A stretch of DNA of 64,000 nt from Ramlibacter paludis (GCF_022012305.1 NZ_JAKLTM010000007.1:1-64000), one strand, 5' to 3'. Shown: positions 48,572 through 58,530, numbered from the stretch's first letter. Program-made: numbers and translations. The notes: generated by a model from the letters alone, not told the origin.

Positions 48572-49537
48572 TTATTCGAACGTGCCGATGCGCTTCAGGC
48601 TGCCGAAATTCATCCAGATCAGGAAGGCCTTGCCGACGATGTTCTTGTCCGGCACGAAGCCCCAGTAGCGCGAATCGAGCGAATTATCGCGGTTGTCGCC
48701 CATCATGAAGTAGTGCCCCTCCGGCACCTTGCAGACGACGCCCTCGACACTGTAGCGGCAATTCTGCCGGAAGGGAAAGTCCTCCGCCCCGGGCACGAAG
48801 GCGGGACGCTCGTCGTCGTTCAGGATGTTGTGCTTCTTGTCGCCAAGCTGTTCCTCGAACTGCTTGAAGTAGCGCATCGCGTCCTGGTCGAAGTAGTCGC
48901 CCAGCTTGTTCTCGCTCACCGGCTGGCCGTTGATGGTCAGCCGCTTGTTCAGGTAGGCCACCTCGTCGCCCGGCACGCCGACCACGCGCTTGATGTAGTC
49001 GAGGCTCGGCTTGGGCGGGTAGCGGAACACCATGACGTCGCCGCGCTTGGGCGGCGTGCCCGAGGTGAGCTTGGTGTTGATCACCGGCAGCCGCAGGCCG
49101 TAGGTGAACTTGTTCACGAGGATCAGGTCGCCCACCAGCAGCGTCGGGATCATCGAGCCGGACGGGATCTTGAATGGCTCGAACAGGAAGGAGCGCAGCA
49201 CGAACACGGCGATGATCACGGGGAACAGGCCCGCCGTCCAATCCAGCCACCAGGGCTGCGCCAGGATCTTCTGCTTCGACTCTTCCAGGTTGGCGTCCAC
49301 CGGCGCGATGCCCTGCGAGGCCAGCCGGGCCTGGCGCGCGCTGGCGTTCGCCTCGAGCTCCGCGGCCGCGGCGCGGCGCCGGGGCAGGTACCAGAACAGC
49401 TCGGCCAGCCAGTACAGGCCGGTGACCACGGTAGCCAGGAACAGGAGCAGCGCGAAATTGCCTTCGACCAGCTCGAAGTACCACGCGCCGGCATAACCGA
49501 CGAAGGCCGCGAGGATCGCGGCGGTGAGAAAAGGCAT
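48572..49537 (-). CDS. lepB: Signal peptidase I
   Basis: This 321-residue inner-membrane serine protease removes Sec and Tat signal peptides. Two N-terminal membrane helices (about 1-22 and 28-50) and a third at about 103-120 precede the periplasmic domain. The catalytic Ser128 is in KIPSGSMIPTL and Lys183 in YIKRVVGVPGD; the box E motif is MMGDNRDNSLDSRYWG. The insert after about residue 205 is typical of betaproteobacteria. It starts two bases after lepA ends. Confidence 0.96.
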   Translation of the reverse strand: MPFLTAAILAAFVGYAGAWYFELVEGNFALLLFLATVVTGLYWLAELFWYLPRRRAAAAELEANASARQARLASQGIAPVDANLEESKQKILAQPWWLDWTAGLFPVIIAVFVLRSFLFEPFKIPSGSMIPTLLVGDLILVNKFTYGLRLPVINTKLTSGTPPKRGDVMVFRYPPKPSLDYIKRVVGVPGDEVAYLNKRLTINGQPVSENKLGDYFDQDAMRYFKQFEEQLGDKKHNILNDDERPAFVPGAEDFPFRQNCRYSVEGVVCKVPEGHYFMMGDNRDNSLDSRYWGFVPDKNIVGKAFLIWMNFGSLKRIGTFE

Positions 49538-49539
49538 TT

Positions 49540-51351
49540 TTATTCTTCGACTTGAAGGATGGCCAGGAAGGCTTCCTGGGGGACCTCGACCGACCCGATC
49601 TGCTTCATGCGTTTCTTGCCGGCCTTCTGTTTTTCGAGCAGCTTGCGCTTGCGGGTGATGTCTCCGCCGTAGCATTTTGCCAGCACGTTCTTGCGCAGCG
49701 CCTTGATGTTCTCCCGGGCGATGATGTTGGCGCCGATGGCGGCCTGGATCGCCACGTCGAACATCTGGCGGCTGATGATCTCGCGCATCTTGGCGGCCAC
49801 CGCGCGGCCGCGGTACTGCGACTGGCTGCGGTGCACGATGATGGACAGCGCGTCGACCTTCTCGCCGTTGAGCAGGATGTCGACCTTCACCACGTCGGAG
49901 GCGCGGTACTCCTTGAACTCGTAGTCCATGGACGCGTAGCCGCGGCTCACCGACTTCAGCTTGTCGAAGAAGTCCAGCACGATCTCGCCCAGGGGCAGCT
50001 CGTACGTGAGCATCACCTGGCGGCCGTGGTAGGCCATGTTGATCTGCACGCCGCGCTTCTGGTTGGCCAGCGTCATCACCGCGCCCACGTATTCCTGCGG
50101 CATGTAGAGGTGCACGGTCACGATCGGCTCGCGGATCTCCTGGATCTGGGCCGCGTCCGGCATCTTCGCCGGGTTCTCCACCATCAGCAGCTCGCCGTCG
50201 CCGCGCAGCACCTGGTAGACCACGCTGGGCGCGGTCGTGATCAGGTCCTGGTCGAACTCGCGCTCCAGGCGCTCCTGCACGATCTCCATGTGCAGCAGGC
50301 CAAGGAAGCCGCAGCGGAAACCGAAGCCGAGCGCCTGGCTCACTTCCGGCTCGTAGTGCAGCGAGGCGTCGTTGAGCTTCAACTTCTCCAGGCTGTCGCG
50401 CAGCGAGTCGTACTGGTTGGACTCGACCGGGTAGAGGCCGGCAAACACCTGCGGCTGGATTTCCTTGAAGCCGGGCAGCGGCTCGGTGGCGGTGAAGGCG
50501 GCGCCGCCGGTGCCGGCCTTGATCAGCGTGACCGTGTCGCCGACCTTGGCGGCCTGCAGTTCCTTGATGCCGGCGATGATGTAGCCAACCTCGCCCGCCT
50601 CCAGCGACTCGCGCTGGACGTTGTGCGGCGTGAACACGCCGAGCTGGTTGGCTTCGTAGGTGGCCTCGGTCGCCATCAGCTTGATGCGGTCGCCCTTGGC
50701 CAGCCGGCCGTCGACGACGCGCACGAGCATCACGACGCCGACGTAGCTGTCGAACCAGCTGTCGATGATCATGGCGCGCAGCGCGCCTTCCGGGTTGCCC
50801 TTGGGCGCGGGGATGCGCGCGACGATTGCTTCCAGGATCTCGTCGATGCCCATGCCGGTTTTCGCGGAGCACGGGATCGCGTTGGTGGCATCGATGCCGA
50901 TGACGTCCTCGATCTCCGCCTTCGCGTTGTCGGGGTCGGCCTGCGGCAGGTCCATCTTGTTCAGGACCGGCACGACTTCCACGCCGAGGTCGAGCGCGGT
51001 GTAGCAATTCGCGACCGTCTGCGCTTCGACGCCCTGGCTCGCATCGACGACGAGCAGCGCGCCTTCGCAAGCGGACAGCGAGCGCGAAACTTCGTACGAG
51101 AAGTCGACGTGGCCCGGCGTGTCGATCAGATTCAGGTTGTAGACCTGTCCGTCGCGTGCCTTATAGGACAGCGATGCGGTCTGCGCCTTGATGGTTATCC
51201 CACGCTCCTTTTCGAGATCCATCGAGTCGAGGACCTGCTCTTCCATCTCTCGATCGGAGAGTCCGCCGCAACGCTGAATGAGGCGGTCGGCGAGCGTCGA
51301 TTTGCCGTGGTCGATGTGCGCGATGATCGAAAAGTTTCTGATGTGATTCAT
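49540..51351 (-). CDS. lepA: Elongation factor 4
   Basis: This 603-residue ribosomal GTPase back-translocates or assists biogenesis of ribosomes. The G1 motif is [27 protein letters not shown] (G3) and [11 protein letters not shown] (G4) follow, and the LepA-specific C-terminal domain is complete. ATG at 51351 (MNHIRNFSI) is used rather than the adjacent in-frame TTG. It lacks an obvious Shine-Dalgarno sequence, and a terminator-like hairpin lies in its leader. It opens the lepA-to-nagZ group. Confidence 0.96.
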   Translation of the reverse strand: MNHIRNFSIIAHIDHGKSTLADRLIQRCGGLSDREMEEQVLDSMDLEKERGITIKAQTASLSYKARDGQVYNLNLIDTPGHVDFSYEVSRSLSACEGALLVVDASQGVEAQTVANCYTALDLGVEVVPVLNKMDLPQADPDNAKAEIEDVIGIDATNAIPCSAKTGMGIDEILEAIVARIPAPKGNPEGALRAMIIDSWFDSYVGVVMLVRVVDGRLAKGDRIKLMATEATYEANQLGVFTPHNVQRESLEAGEVGYIIAGIKELQAAKVGDTVTLIKAGTGGAAFTATEPLPGFKEIQPQVFAGLYPVESNQYDSLRDSLEKLKLNDASLHYEPEVSQALGFGFRCGFLGLLHMEIVQERLEREFDQDLITTAPSVVYQVLRGDGELLMVENPAKMPDAAQIQEIREPIVTVHLYMPQEYVGAVMTLANQKRGVQINMAYHGRQVMLTYELPLGEIVLDFFDKLKSVSRGYASMDYEFKEYRASDVVKVDILLNGEKVDALSIIVHRSQSQYRGRAVAAKMREIISRQMFDVAIQAAIGANIIARENIKALRKNVLAKCYGGDITRKRKLLEKQKAGKKRMKQIGSVEVPQEAFLAILQVEE

Positions 51352-51395
51352 CAACGGGAACGTTCAAGTGATTGATTCAAAAGGCGCGCACAAAG

Positions 51396-51427
51396 AAAAA
51401 AGGGCGCGCCCTGAAGGTGACGCGCCC
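51396..51427 (-). terminator. Intrinsic terminator in the lepA leader
   Basis: On the minus strand GGGCGCG (complement of 51421-51427) pairs with CGCGCCC (complement of 51402-51408) and is followed by six T residues (complement of 51396-51401). It lies about 45 bases upstream of the lepA ATG, in the direction of lepA transcription. It therefore either ends a short RNA started near 51461 or acts as an attenuator for lepA. Confidence 0.7.
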
Positions 51428-51467
51428 TAAACCAACAATCTATGGCAACTGCGATAGTTGGAACTTC

Positions 51468-51473
51468 ATTGTA
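51468..51473 (-). promoter_or_regulatory. Candidate -10 box for a short RNA or lepA
   Basis: On the minus strand TACAAT (complement of 51468-51473) sits in the context GCCTACAATG, common in Burkholderiales promoters. The -35 side has no good hexamer. Transcription from about 51461 would meet the terminator at 51396-51427 after roughly 65 bases. Confidence 0.5.
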
Positions 51474-51810
51474 GGCAAAACGGGCCGGGCGTACAGCCGG
51501 AAGGGCACTCCAACTGGGCCGTTGCGGGCGGGCCACGCGCAGGTTATTCACAACTTTTCAACAATTTCGGTGGAGGGTCGGGGGGACAAGTTGTGGGCCG
51601 CCTGTGGATGCGCCGGGAAGACCCCGGAACCATCCCGCATCGTGGTGGGACGGGCTGCCGATATGCCGCAATGCTTGCGTCTCGACCGTGGATTCTATCG
51701 AAAAACGTCGTTAAGACCGGTCTCAAGTTAGCGTGGGCCAACTTCAAACCGGAACAATGCCCTGACAATTTTTTTTCCGGCCCTGTCTTTTTTTGACCAG
51801 CGGTCGGTTC
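51474..51810. other. Non-coding gap between lepA and degQ, mostly unassigned
   Basis: This stretch has no open frame with a credible ribosome site or protein-like sequence. A second minus-strand -10-like box, TAGAAT, occurs at 51692-51697, and an isolated DnaA-box match, TTATTCACA, at 51544-51552. Base composition is noticeably less GC-rich than flanking genes. I could not match it to tmRNA, RNase P RNA, SRP RNA or 6S RNA by eye. Confidence 0.5.
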
Positions 51811-51844
51811 AAAGCCCCAGTCCCCCATGGGGGCTTGGGGCTTT
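51811..51844 (-). terminator. Probable terminator hairpin after degQ
   Basis: AAAGCCCC (51811-51818) pairs with GGGGCTTT (51837-51844), with an inner CCCCC/GGGGG stem (51822-51826 and 51829-51833). It starts 16 bases past the degQ stop on the minus strand. The flanking T tracts are short (three on the minus side, four on the plus side), so efficiency is uncertain and it may act in both directions. Confidence 0.55.
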
Positions 51845-51860
51845 TCCTCACAGGACCCGG

Positions 51861-53357
51861 CTAGCCGCGGGCCGGGCGGATCAGCAGGTAGGTGGCCAGT
51901 TCGCCGCGGCGCAGCAGCACCGGGATCGCCTTGCTCTTGTCGACCCGCGCCACCACCGCGTCGAATTCCTTCACGTTGGCGATCTCGGTGTTGCCGATCG
52001 CCACGATGATGTCGCCCTCGCGGATGCCGGCGCGCTGCGCGGCCTCCGTCACGGCGTCGACGCGCACGCCGCCCTTCACCTTGGCTTCGCGCTTCTGCGC
52101 TTCGGTGAGCTCGCCCACCTGCAGGCCCAGCGAGGCCGCGGCGGGCGAAGCCTTGGGCCGGTCTTCCGGCGCGGAGCTCGGGCGCGTGGCCCGCGTCGCC
52201 ACCTTTTCCGGCTCGAGTTCGGCGATGGTCACCGGCAGCTCCCGGGACGCGCCGCGGCGGAACACCGTGACGGTCGCCTTGGAGCCGGGCTTGGTGTTGC
52301 CGACGAAACGCTGCAGGTCCGTGGCGCGCTCGATCGTGGTGCCGTTGAACTTGGTGATGATGTCGCCCGCTTCCACGCCCGCCTTGTCGGCCGGCGAGCC
52401 GGCTTCCACGCTGCGCACCATCGCGCCTTGCGGGCGGCCCAGCCCGATCGACTCGGCCACGTCCTTGGTGACCTGGTCGATCTGCACGCCGATGCGGCCG
52501 CGCGTGACGCGCCCGCTGGTGCGCAACGCTTCGGAGACGCGGATCGCCTCGTCCATCGGGATCGCGAAGGAGATGCCCATGAAGCCGCCGGAGCGCGAGT
52601 AGATCTGGCTGTTGATGCCCACCACCTCGCCGCGCAGGTTGATCAGCGGGCCGCCCGAGTTGCCGGGGTTGATCGCGACGTCGGTCTGGATGAAGGGCAG
52701 GTAGTCGCCGGTGTCGCGGCCCTTGGCGCTGACGATGCCGGCGGTGACGGTGTTCTCCAGCCCGAAGGGCGAGCCGATGGCCATCACCCACTCGCCCACC
52801 TTCAGCTTGGTGACGTCGCCCACGCGCACGGCGGGCAGGCCGGTGGCTTCGATCTTCACCACGGCGACGTCGGTGCGCTTGTCGGCGCCGATGATCTTCG
52901 CCTTGAACTCGCGCTTGTCGGTCAGCGTCACCAGCACTTCGTCGGCGCCTTCGACCACGTGCGCATTGGTCATCACGTAGCCGTCGGGCGTCAGGATGAA
53001 GCCGGAGCCCACGCCGCGCGGCTGTTCCTCGTCGGGATCGGCGCCGCCGCCGCCGCCGCGCGGGTTCGGAGCGGGCCGGCGCGGCTGGTTCGGCTGGTTG
53101 GGGCTGGGCATGGGCACGCCGAAGAAGCGCCGGAAGAACTCCTGCATCTCCTCGTCCATCTGGCCCTGCGCGCCGCCGGCACTGGCACGGACCTTCTCCA
53201 TCGTTCGGATGTTGACCACCGCGGGGCTCACCTGCTCCACCAGCTCGGTGAAATCAGGCAGCGAGCGCGGCTGCGGCGCCGATTGCGCGAACGCCGCGGC
53301 GCCGCTCAGCGCCAGCGACGCGGCAAAGGCGTACTTCTTCCAGTCCATGCGGAACAT
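51861..53357 (-). CDS. Do-family periplasmic serine endopeptidase (DegP/DegQ/MucD)
   Basis: This 498-residue periplasmic protease and chaperone degrades misfolded envelope proteins. After a signal peptide (about 1-25) comes the trypsin-like domain with catalytic His133 (TNAHVVEG), Asp163 (RTDVAVV) and Ser234 (GNSGGPL). A Gly/Pro-rich LA-loop insert lies at about 85-112. Two PDZ domains follow (about 280-370 and 400-495). ATG at 53357 is chosen because GGAGAG lies six bases upstream; the frame extends 11 codons further 5'. It sits after rpoE-rseA-rseB, as mucD does in Pseudomonas, so sigma-E control is likely. Confidence 0.95.
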   Translation of the reverse strand: MFRMDWKKYAFAASLALSGAAAFAQSAPQPRSLPDFTELVEQVSPAVVNIRTMEKVRASAGGAQGQMDEEMQEFFRRFFGVPMPSPNQPNQPRRPAPNPRGGGGGADPDEEQPRGVGSGFILTPDGYVMTNAHVVEGADEVLVTLTDKREFKAKIIGADKRTDVAVVKIEATGLPAVRVGDVTKLKVGEWVMAIGSPFGLENTVTAGIVSAKGRDTGDYLPFIQTDVAINPGNSGGPLINLRGEVVGINSQIYSRSGGFMGISFAIPMDEAIRVSEALRTSGRVTRGRIGVQIDQVTKDVAESIGLGRPQGAMVRSVEAGSPADKAGVEAGDIITKFNGTTIERATDLQRFVGNTKPGSKATVTVFRRGASRELPVTIAELEPEKVATRATRPSSAPEDRPKASPAAASLGLQVGELTEAQKREAKVKGGVRVDAVTEAAQRAGIREGDIIVAIGNTEIANVKEFDAVVARVDKSKAIPVLLRRGELATYLLIRPARG

Positions 53358-53469
53358 ACGAGGCTCTCCAGGCAGGTTTCGAATCACCAATAGCAGAGAT
53401 TAAAGCGCAGCGCCCTGGTTCAGCGTCAGCCAAAGACGCTACACGCGAATCCCGCCCCAGGTGGGGGCT

Positions 53470-54486
53470 TTACCGGCGGCGCTCAAGGCTGAGCGCGAAA
53501 GCCTTCAGCGTCTGCGCGGGGACTTCGCCCACGGCGGTGATCCACCAGTCCTGCATCCGCCGGGTGAGCGTGTTGGTGGCGCCGCTGGTGAACACGCCTT
53601 CCTGCTGGTGGCGGCGGCCGTCGTAGCTCTCGACGAACAGCGACACGGAGGCAAGGCCGTCCGAGAAGATCCACTGGAGCACGCCTTCCGCGGGGCGCTT
53701 GTAGCAGCTCATCGGCCGGAAGCCGGGAACCTGGGCCTTCAGCGACCAGCCTTCGGCGGCGGCGGTGGTCTTCAGGGCATCGGGCTTCTCGACCCGCCAG
53801 CCCTCGGGCACGGCCATCATCTGCGACAGCTTGGCGATGCGCACGGGCGCGTCGAGCTGGAGCTCGGAGAAGGCGGCCTGTTCCAGCACGTTGCCCTGGT
53901 CGTCCAGCGTCTGCAGCTTCACGACCAGCCCGCTCTTCTTCTCGCTCCAGATCCGGTAGCCGAAGCGCATCGGGTCCTTGGGGGCGACGGAGATGACGTC
54001 GGCGTCGTAGCCGGCCACGCGGTCGCTGCCCAGGCGGCGGGCGGCGTAGAACTCGGGAATGGCGGTCTCGCCCGGGTTCAGCGGCTCGGGGAAGATGCCG
54101 AAGGACTCGCGCCGTTCGCTCTTGACCGTGCGCGACTCGGGCACGAAAGTCAGCACCTCGTCGTCGCGGCGGAAGGTCTGGCGCGCCGGGCCGGTCAGCG
54201 TCTCGACCCGGTCCACCTGGCGCTGGCCGTCACAGGCGTGCCAGATGCGCGCGCTGGACATCCCGCCGTTGCTGGAGGAGACCACGAAGGTGCCGATGTA
54301 GCTGCGCTGGCGCGAGGCCTCGTGCATGCGCGAGAGCCATTCGCTGATGGTGCGCTCGCCCTTCTCGTCGCCGCGGCCCGCCGGGCCGGCCTGGGCCGCG
54401 CCCAGGCCCAGCGTGCCGGCGGCCCACAGGACCAGCAGGCCGTGGGCCAGGCGCTGGCGTGCGATGCGGAAGGGGACGGGCTTCAT
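53470..54486 (-). CDS. rseB: Sigma-E factor regulatory protein RseB (MucB)
   Basis: This 338-residue periplasmic protein binds the anti-sigma factor RseA and lipoprotein or LPS signals. A signal peptide (about 1-33) is followed by the large lipid-binding-type domain (SYIGTFVVSSSNGGMSSARIWHACDG; DPMRFGYRIWSEKKSGLVVKLQTLD) and a small C-terminal domain (GWRVEKPDALK onward). ATG at 54486 is preferred over a start 13 codons upstream that runs into rseA. Confidence 0.93.
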   Translation of the reverse strand: MKPVPFRIARQRLAHGLLVLWAAGTLGLGAAQAGPAGRGDEKGERTISEWLSRMHEASRQRSYIGTFVVSSSNGGMSSARIWHACDGQRQVDRVETLTGPARQTFRRDDEVLTFVPESRTVKSERRESFGIFPEPLNPGETAIPEFYAARRLGSDRVAGYDADVISVAPKDPMRFGYRIWSEKKSGLVVKLQTLDDQGNVLEQAAFSELQLDAPVRIAKLSQMMAVPEGWRVEKPDALKTTAAAEGWSLKAQVPGFRPMSCYKRPAEGVLQWIFSDGLASVSLFVESYDGRRHQQEGVFTSGATNTLTRRMQDWWITAVGEVPAQTLKAFALSLERRR

Positions 54487-54496
54487 CCTCGGGCCC

Positions 54497-55090
54497 TCAG
54501 CGGGCCGGTCCCTCGAAGGTGGCATTGCGCAGGAAGCCCGAAGGGGCCTGCAGCGCGGTGGCGCCGCCGAACTGGCGGTGCGCCTGCAGCAGCTGGTCGA
54601 GGCGCGGGTCGCGGATCATGGCCGCGGCGCGCGGATCGGAGGCGGCAGCCACCGGCAGCACGCCGGCCGGCGCGGCGGCCAGCTGCGGGCCGGCGGCCGG
54701 GCCGACGCCCGCGGTGCCCCAGACGTTCCAGCCGACGGCGGCAACCGCCGCCACCGAGGCCACGCCGGCCACCAGCTTCCAGCGCCAGTCGTTGGCGGCC
54801 GCGTGGCCGGAGGGCCGCACGGCGGCCACGGCCATCACAGGAGCAGCCACGTGGGCGGGCTCCTGCTGCAGGCGCGCCTGCAGCTTGGCCAGGAATTCAC
54901 CCTGCGCGCTGCCGCCGCAGGCCTGGCCGGAGCGCAGCACCTCGCCGATCACGCAGTAGGCCTGCCAGGTGGCGCGTCCGTCCTCGCTGGCGGCCGCATC
55001 CACGCCACGCGCGAGTCCGTCGCCGCGCAGCTGTCCGTCGGCCAGGGCCGAAATCAATTCCCGCTTGTCCATCTTTTGCAATGTATCCAT
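54497..55090 (-). CDS. rseA: Sigma-E anti-sigma factor RseA (MucA)
   Basis: This 197-residue single-pass inner-membrane protein holds RpoE inactive. The cytoplasmic N-terminal domain has the family pattern KRELISALADGQL..RATWQAYCVIGEVLRSG. A membrane helix follows at about 99-120 (WKLVAGVASVAAVAAVGWNVWG). The periplasmic tail is rich in alanine and would contact RseB and be cut by DegS. ATG at 55090 follows AAGGCGG and lies eight bases after rpoE. Confidence 0.93.
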   Translation of the reverse strand: MDTLQKMDKRELISALADGQLRGDGLARGVDAAASEDGRATWQAYCVIGEVLRSGQACGGSAQGEFLAKLQARLQQEPAHVAAPVMAVAAVRPSGHAAANDWRWKLVAGVASVAAVAAVGWNVWGTAGVGPAAGPQLAAAPAGVLPVAAASDPRAAAMIRDPRLDQLLQAHRQFGGATALQAPSGFLRNATFEGPAR

Positions 55091-55098
55091 ATGCCGCC

Positions 55099-55734
55099 TT
55101 ACCACCGCTTGCCCGACTGGTTTTCGAGCATGGGTTTCACCTTGGCCGAAATCGCCTCGCGCGCCCGGAAGATCCGGGACCGGACGGTGCCTATCGGGCA
55201 ATTCATCACTTCCGCGATCTCTTCATAGCTCAAACCCTCGATCTCGCGCAGCGTCACCGCCTGGCGCAGTTCCTCGGGCAAGGCCTCCATGGCAGAGTTC
55301 ACCGTGGCAGCAATTTCCTTCGCGGCCAACACCGTTTCGGGCGTTTCCGCGGAGGTTAGTTCGTTCTCCACGCCGGAAGTTTCTTCATCATCATCGCCGC
55401 CGCGCAGGGAACTCTCGGACACCACCGGATCTCGCTTGAGGTCGACCAAAGCTTTTTTCGCGGTATTGACGGCGATCCGGTACAGCCAGGTGTAGAACTG
55501 GGCCTCGCCGCGGAACTGGGCGAGGGCCCGGTAGGCCCGGATGAAGGTTTCCTGCGCGATGTCCTGGACCAGGTCGGTGTCGCGGACCATCCGGCCTATG
55601 AGGCGTTCGATGCGGCGCTGGTACTTGATGACCAGCAGTTCGTAGGCCTTCTGGTCGCCGGCCACCGTGCGTTCCACCAGCACCAGGTCGGTGTCGGAAG
55701 GCGAAGGTGCGGGAGCGGCGGGAGTCTTGGTCAT
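55099..55734 (-). CDS. rpoE: RNA polymerase sigma factor RpoE (AlgU)
   Basis: This 211-residue group 4 sigma factor directs the envelope stress regulon. Region 2 is visible as LLVIKYQRRIERLIGRMV..VQDIAQETFIRAYRAL..FYTWLYRIAVNTAKK, and region 4 as LPEELRQAVTLREIEGLSYEEIAEVMNCPIGTVRSRIFRARE. An acidic insert (DDDEETSGVENE) links them. ATG at 55734 begins MTKTPAAPAP. It heads the rpoE-rseA-rseB-degQ group; a TATATT box at 55784-55789 lies upstream but I see no clear sigma-E-type promoter. Confidence 0.96.
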   Translation of the reverse strand: MTKTPAAPAPSPSDTDLVLVERTVAGDQKAYELLVIKYQRRIERLIGRMVRDTDLVQDIAQETFIRAYRALAQFRGEAQFYTWLYRIAVNTAKKALVDLKRDPVVSESSLRGGDDDEETSGVENELTSAETPETVLAAKEIAATVNSAMEALPEELRQAVTLREIEGLSYEEIAEVMNCPIGTVRSRIFRAREAISAKVKPMLENQSGKRW

Positions 55735-55736
55735 CG

Positions 55737-56189
55737 TTATGCCACCGGCGGCCCGCCGTGGGACGCTGCGGTGGTGGTGCGCGAATATAGCGCACGGCGC
55801 AGCGCATCCCAGTGGGACACGGCCGCGTCCCGCTCGGCCCATAGCCAAAGCGGGCGGCCCTGTTCAGGCGTCCATCGCAGCAGCATGCGGGCCTGCAGGT
55901 CGAGGGCCAGGTGCGGTTGCCCGGCCACGCTGTCATCGCCTTGTTGCCAGCGCCAGGCGCCGCCGTCCCAGGCGAGGTTTCCGGCGGGGGAACGCAGCCA
56001 GCCGGCCAGCGCGGCGAAGCCGGCGGCGGCCAGCACGCCGGCGGCCAGCAAGTGGCGCCAGCCCGGGATGGGCGTCGTGAGGGTCCAGGCCAGGAGGGCG
56101 GCAGCGCCCAGCAGCCACACCGTCCCCAGCAAGGCGCCGGCAAAGCGGCTGCGCCCCACCGGATAGGTCACCGATGGGGCCGCATGCAT
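55737..56189 (-). CDS. Small membrane protein, possibly YgfX-like, between fabF and rpoE
   Basis: This 150-residue protein has two adjacent membrane helices (FAGALLGTVWLLGAAALLAWTL and HLLAAGVLAAAGFAALAGWL), then a soluble beta-rich tail with tryptophans (LAWDGGAWRWQQGDD, PLWLWAERDAAVSHWDALRRALYSR). The helical hairpin and tail resemble YgfX proteins, which partner SdhE or cell-division targets in E. coli, but the match is by pattern only. It ends two bases before rpoE and starts 16 bases after fabF. Confidence 0.7.
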   Translation of the reverse strand: MHAAPSVTYPVGRSRFAGALLGTVWLLGAAALLAWTLTTPIPGWRHLLAAGVLAAAGFAALAGWLRSPAGNLAWDGGAWRWQQGDDSVAGQPHLALDLQARMLLRWTPEQGRPLWLWAERDAAVSHWDALRRALYSRTTTAASHGGPPVA

Positions 56190-56205
56190 TGCTCTGGAAC
56201 CGGCT

Positions 56206-57453
56206 TCAGATCTTCTTGAAGACCAGCGTGCCGTTGGTGCCGCCGAAGCCGAAGTTGTTCTTCAGCGCGTAATCGATCTTCAGGTCCCGCGCCGTGTTGG
56301 CGCAGTAGTCCAGGTCGCACTCCGGGTCCTGGTTGAAGATGTTGATCGTGGGCGGGCTTTTCTGGTGGTGGATGGCCAGCACCGTGAAGACCGACTCGAT
56401 GCCGCCGGCGCCGCCCAGCAGGTGGCCGGTCATCGACTTCGTGGAATTCACCACGGTCTTCTTCGCGTGGTCGCCCAGCGCCAGCTTGAGGGCGTTGGTC
56501 TCGTTGATGTCGCCCAGCGGCGTGGACGTGCCGTGCGCGTTGACGTAGTCGATCTGGTCCGGGTTGATCCCGGCATTCTTCACAGCGGCCACCATCGAGC
56601 GGCGCGGGCCGTCGACGTTGGGCGCGGTCATGTGGAAGGCGTCGGCGCTCATGCCGAAGCCGGCCAGTTCCGCGTAGATCTTCGCGCCGCGGGCCTTGGC
56701 GTGCTCGTACTCCTCGAGCACCAGGACGCCGCCGCCTTCGCCCAGCACGAAGCCGTCGCGGTCCTTGTCCCAGGGACGGGACGCGGTCTCGGGCGAATCG
56801 TTGCGGGTGGACAGCGCGCGGGCCGCGGCAAAGCCGCCGATGCCCAGCGGGGAGACGCAGGACTCGGCCCCGCCGGCCACCATGACGTCGGCGTCGCCGC
56901 TCTCGATCATGCGGGCCGACACGCCGATGGCGTGCAGGCCGGTGGTGCAGGCCGTGACGATCGCGATGTTGGGGCCCTTGAAGCCGTACTTGATGGAGAC
57001 GTGGCCCGAGATCATGTTGATGATCGACGCCGGCACGAAGAAGGGCGAGATGCGGCGCGGGCCGCGGTTCACCATTTCGCTGTGGGTCTCCTCGATCATC
57101 GGCAGGCCCCCGATGCCCGAGCCGATGTTGACGCCGATGCGCGTGGCCAGCTCGTCACCGAGCGCCTCGCCTTGCGGCAGGCCGGCATCCTCCACCGCCT
57201 GGCACGCTGCGGCCAGACCCAGGTGGATGAAGCGATCCATGTGCCGGGCTTCCTTCTCCGGCATGTAGTCCGTGACCTGGAAGTTCTTGACCTCGCCGGC
57301 GAACTTGCACGCCAGTGCGCTCGTGTCGAAGGACTTCACCAGGGCGATGCCCGTCCGGCCTGCGACGAGGTTCTCCCAGGACTCGGCAACGGTGTTCCCG
57401 ACCGGGCTCACGCAGCCCAGGCCCGTCACGACGACGCGGCGGCGCATGCTCAT
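56206..57453 (-). CDS. fabF: Beta-ketoacyl-ACP synthase II
   Basis: This 415-residue elongating condensing enzyme joins malonyl-ACP to acyl-ACP. The nucleophile is Cys169 in [12 protein letters not shown]; the two catalytic histidines are in [13 protein letters not shown] and [11 protein letters not shown]. It lies six bases after acpP. The first ATG is used; a second in-frame ATG two codons later is equally possible. Confidence 0.96.
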   Translation of the reverse strand: MSMRRRVVVTGLGCVSPVGNTVAESWENLVAGRTGIALVKSFDTSALACKFAGEVKNFQVTDYMPEKEARHMDRFIHLGLAAACQAVEDAGLPQGEALGDELATRIGVNIGSGIGGLPMIEETHSEMVNRGPRRISPFFVPASIINMISGHVSIKYGFKGPNIAIVTACTTGLHAIGVSARMIESGDADVMVAGGAESCVSPLGIGGFAAARALSTRNDSPETASRPWDKDRDGFVLGEGGGVLVLEEYEHAKARGAKIYAELAGFGMSADAFHMTAPNVDGPRRSMVAAVKNAGINPDQIDYVNAHGTSTPLGDINETNALKLALGDHAKKTVVNSTKSMTGHLLGGAGGIESVFTVLAIHHQKSPPTINIFNQDPECDLDYCANTARDLKIDYALKNNFGFGGTNGTLVFKKI

Positions 57454-57459
57454 GCTGGC

Positions 57460-57780
<321 letters not shown>

Positions 57781-58530
57781 TCAGGCCATGAACATTCCGC
57801 CGTTGACGTGGATCTCTTGCCCGGTGACGTATCCGGCCTGGGGGGAAGCCAGGAAAGCGACCGCGTGGGCGATGTCCGCCGGCTTGCCCAGGTGGCCCAG
57901 CGGGATCTGGCCCAGCAGCGCTTTCTGCTGGTCTTCCGGCAGCGCGGCCGTCATGTCGGTCTCGATGAAGCCGGGCGCCACGCAGTTGACCGTGATGCCG
58001 CGGCTGCCGAGTTCGCGCGCCAGGGCGCGGGTCATGCCGGCCACGCCCGCCTTGGCAGCGGCGTAGTTGGCCTGGCCGGGATTGCCCGAGGCACCCACCA
58101 CGCTGGTGATGCTGACGATGCGGCCATAGCGCTGCTTCATCATGGTCCGCATCACGGCGCGGCTCATCCGGAAGACGGCCTTCAGGTTGGTGTCCAGCAC
58201 CGCATCCCAGTCCTCGTCCTTCATGCGCATCGCCAGCGTGTCGCGGGTGATGCCGGCGTTGTTCACCAGCACGTGCAGCGCGCCATGCTCCTTGGCGATG
58301 CCGTCGATCAGGGCCTCGGCCGCCTTGGCGTCGTTGACGTTCAGGTTGGCGCCCTTGCAGCCGGCGTACTGGGACAGCGCCTCGGTGATCTTGGCGGCCC
58401 CGTCGTCGGTGGTGGCGGTGCCGATCACCTTCATGCCGCGCGCCGCCAGTTCGTGCGCGATGGCCGCGCCGATGCCGCGCGAGGCGCCGGTGACCAGGGC
58501 GACCTGGCCGTGCAGGGTGGTGTTGCTCAC
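57781..58530 (-). CDS. fabG: 3-oxoacyl-ACP reductase
   Basis: This 249-residue NADPH-dependent short-chain dehydrogenase reduces the beta-keto group in fatty-acid elongation. VTGASRGIGAAIA binds the cofactor, VNNAGITRD follows, and the catalytic residues are Ser143, Tyr156 and Lys160 (NYAAAKAG). The start is GTG at 58530, within the fabD stop (GTGA), since the conserved TTLHGQVALVTG follows directly; the longer frame lies in fabD. Confidence 0.95.
   Translation of the reverse strand: MSNTTLHGQVALVTGASRGIGAAIAHELAARGMKVIGTATTDDGAAKITEALSQYAGCKGANLNVNDAKAAEALIDGIAKEHGALHVLVNNAGITRDTLAMRMKDEDWDAVLDTNLKAVFRMSRAVMRTMMKQRYGRIVSITSVVGASGNPGQANYAAAKAGVAGMTRALARELGSRGITVNCVAPGFIETDMTAALPEDQQKALLGQIPLGHLGKPADIAHAVAFLASPQAGYVTGQEIHVNGGMFMA

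Noticed and set aside
51351-51354. TTG start one codon before the lepA ATG
   Set aside because: The adjacent ATG gives the conserved MNHIRNFSI start; the TTG has no better ribosome site.
51544-51609. DnaA-box-like TTATTCACA and a partial TGTGGAT, suggesting a replication origin
   Set aside because: Only one good box, no cluster, no AT-rich unwinding tract and no dnaA, dnaN, parA or gidA genes nearby.
51372-51796. Plus-strand open frames of 112-119 codons in the lepA-degQ gap
   Set aside because: One starts inside the terminator, neither has a ribosome site, and the translations look random.
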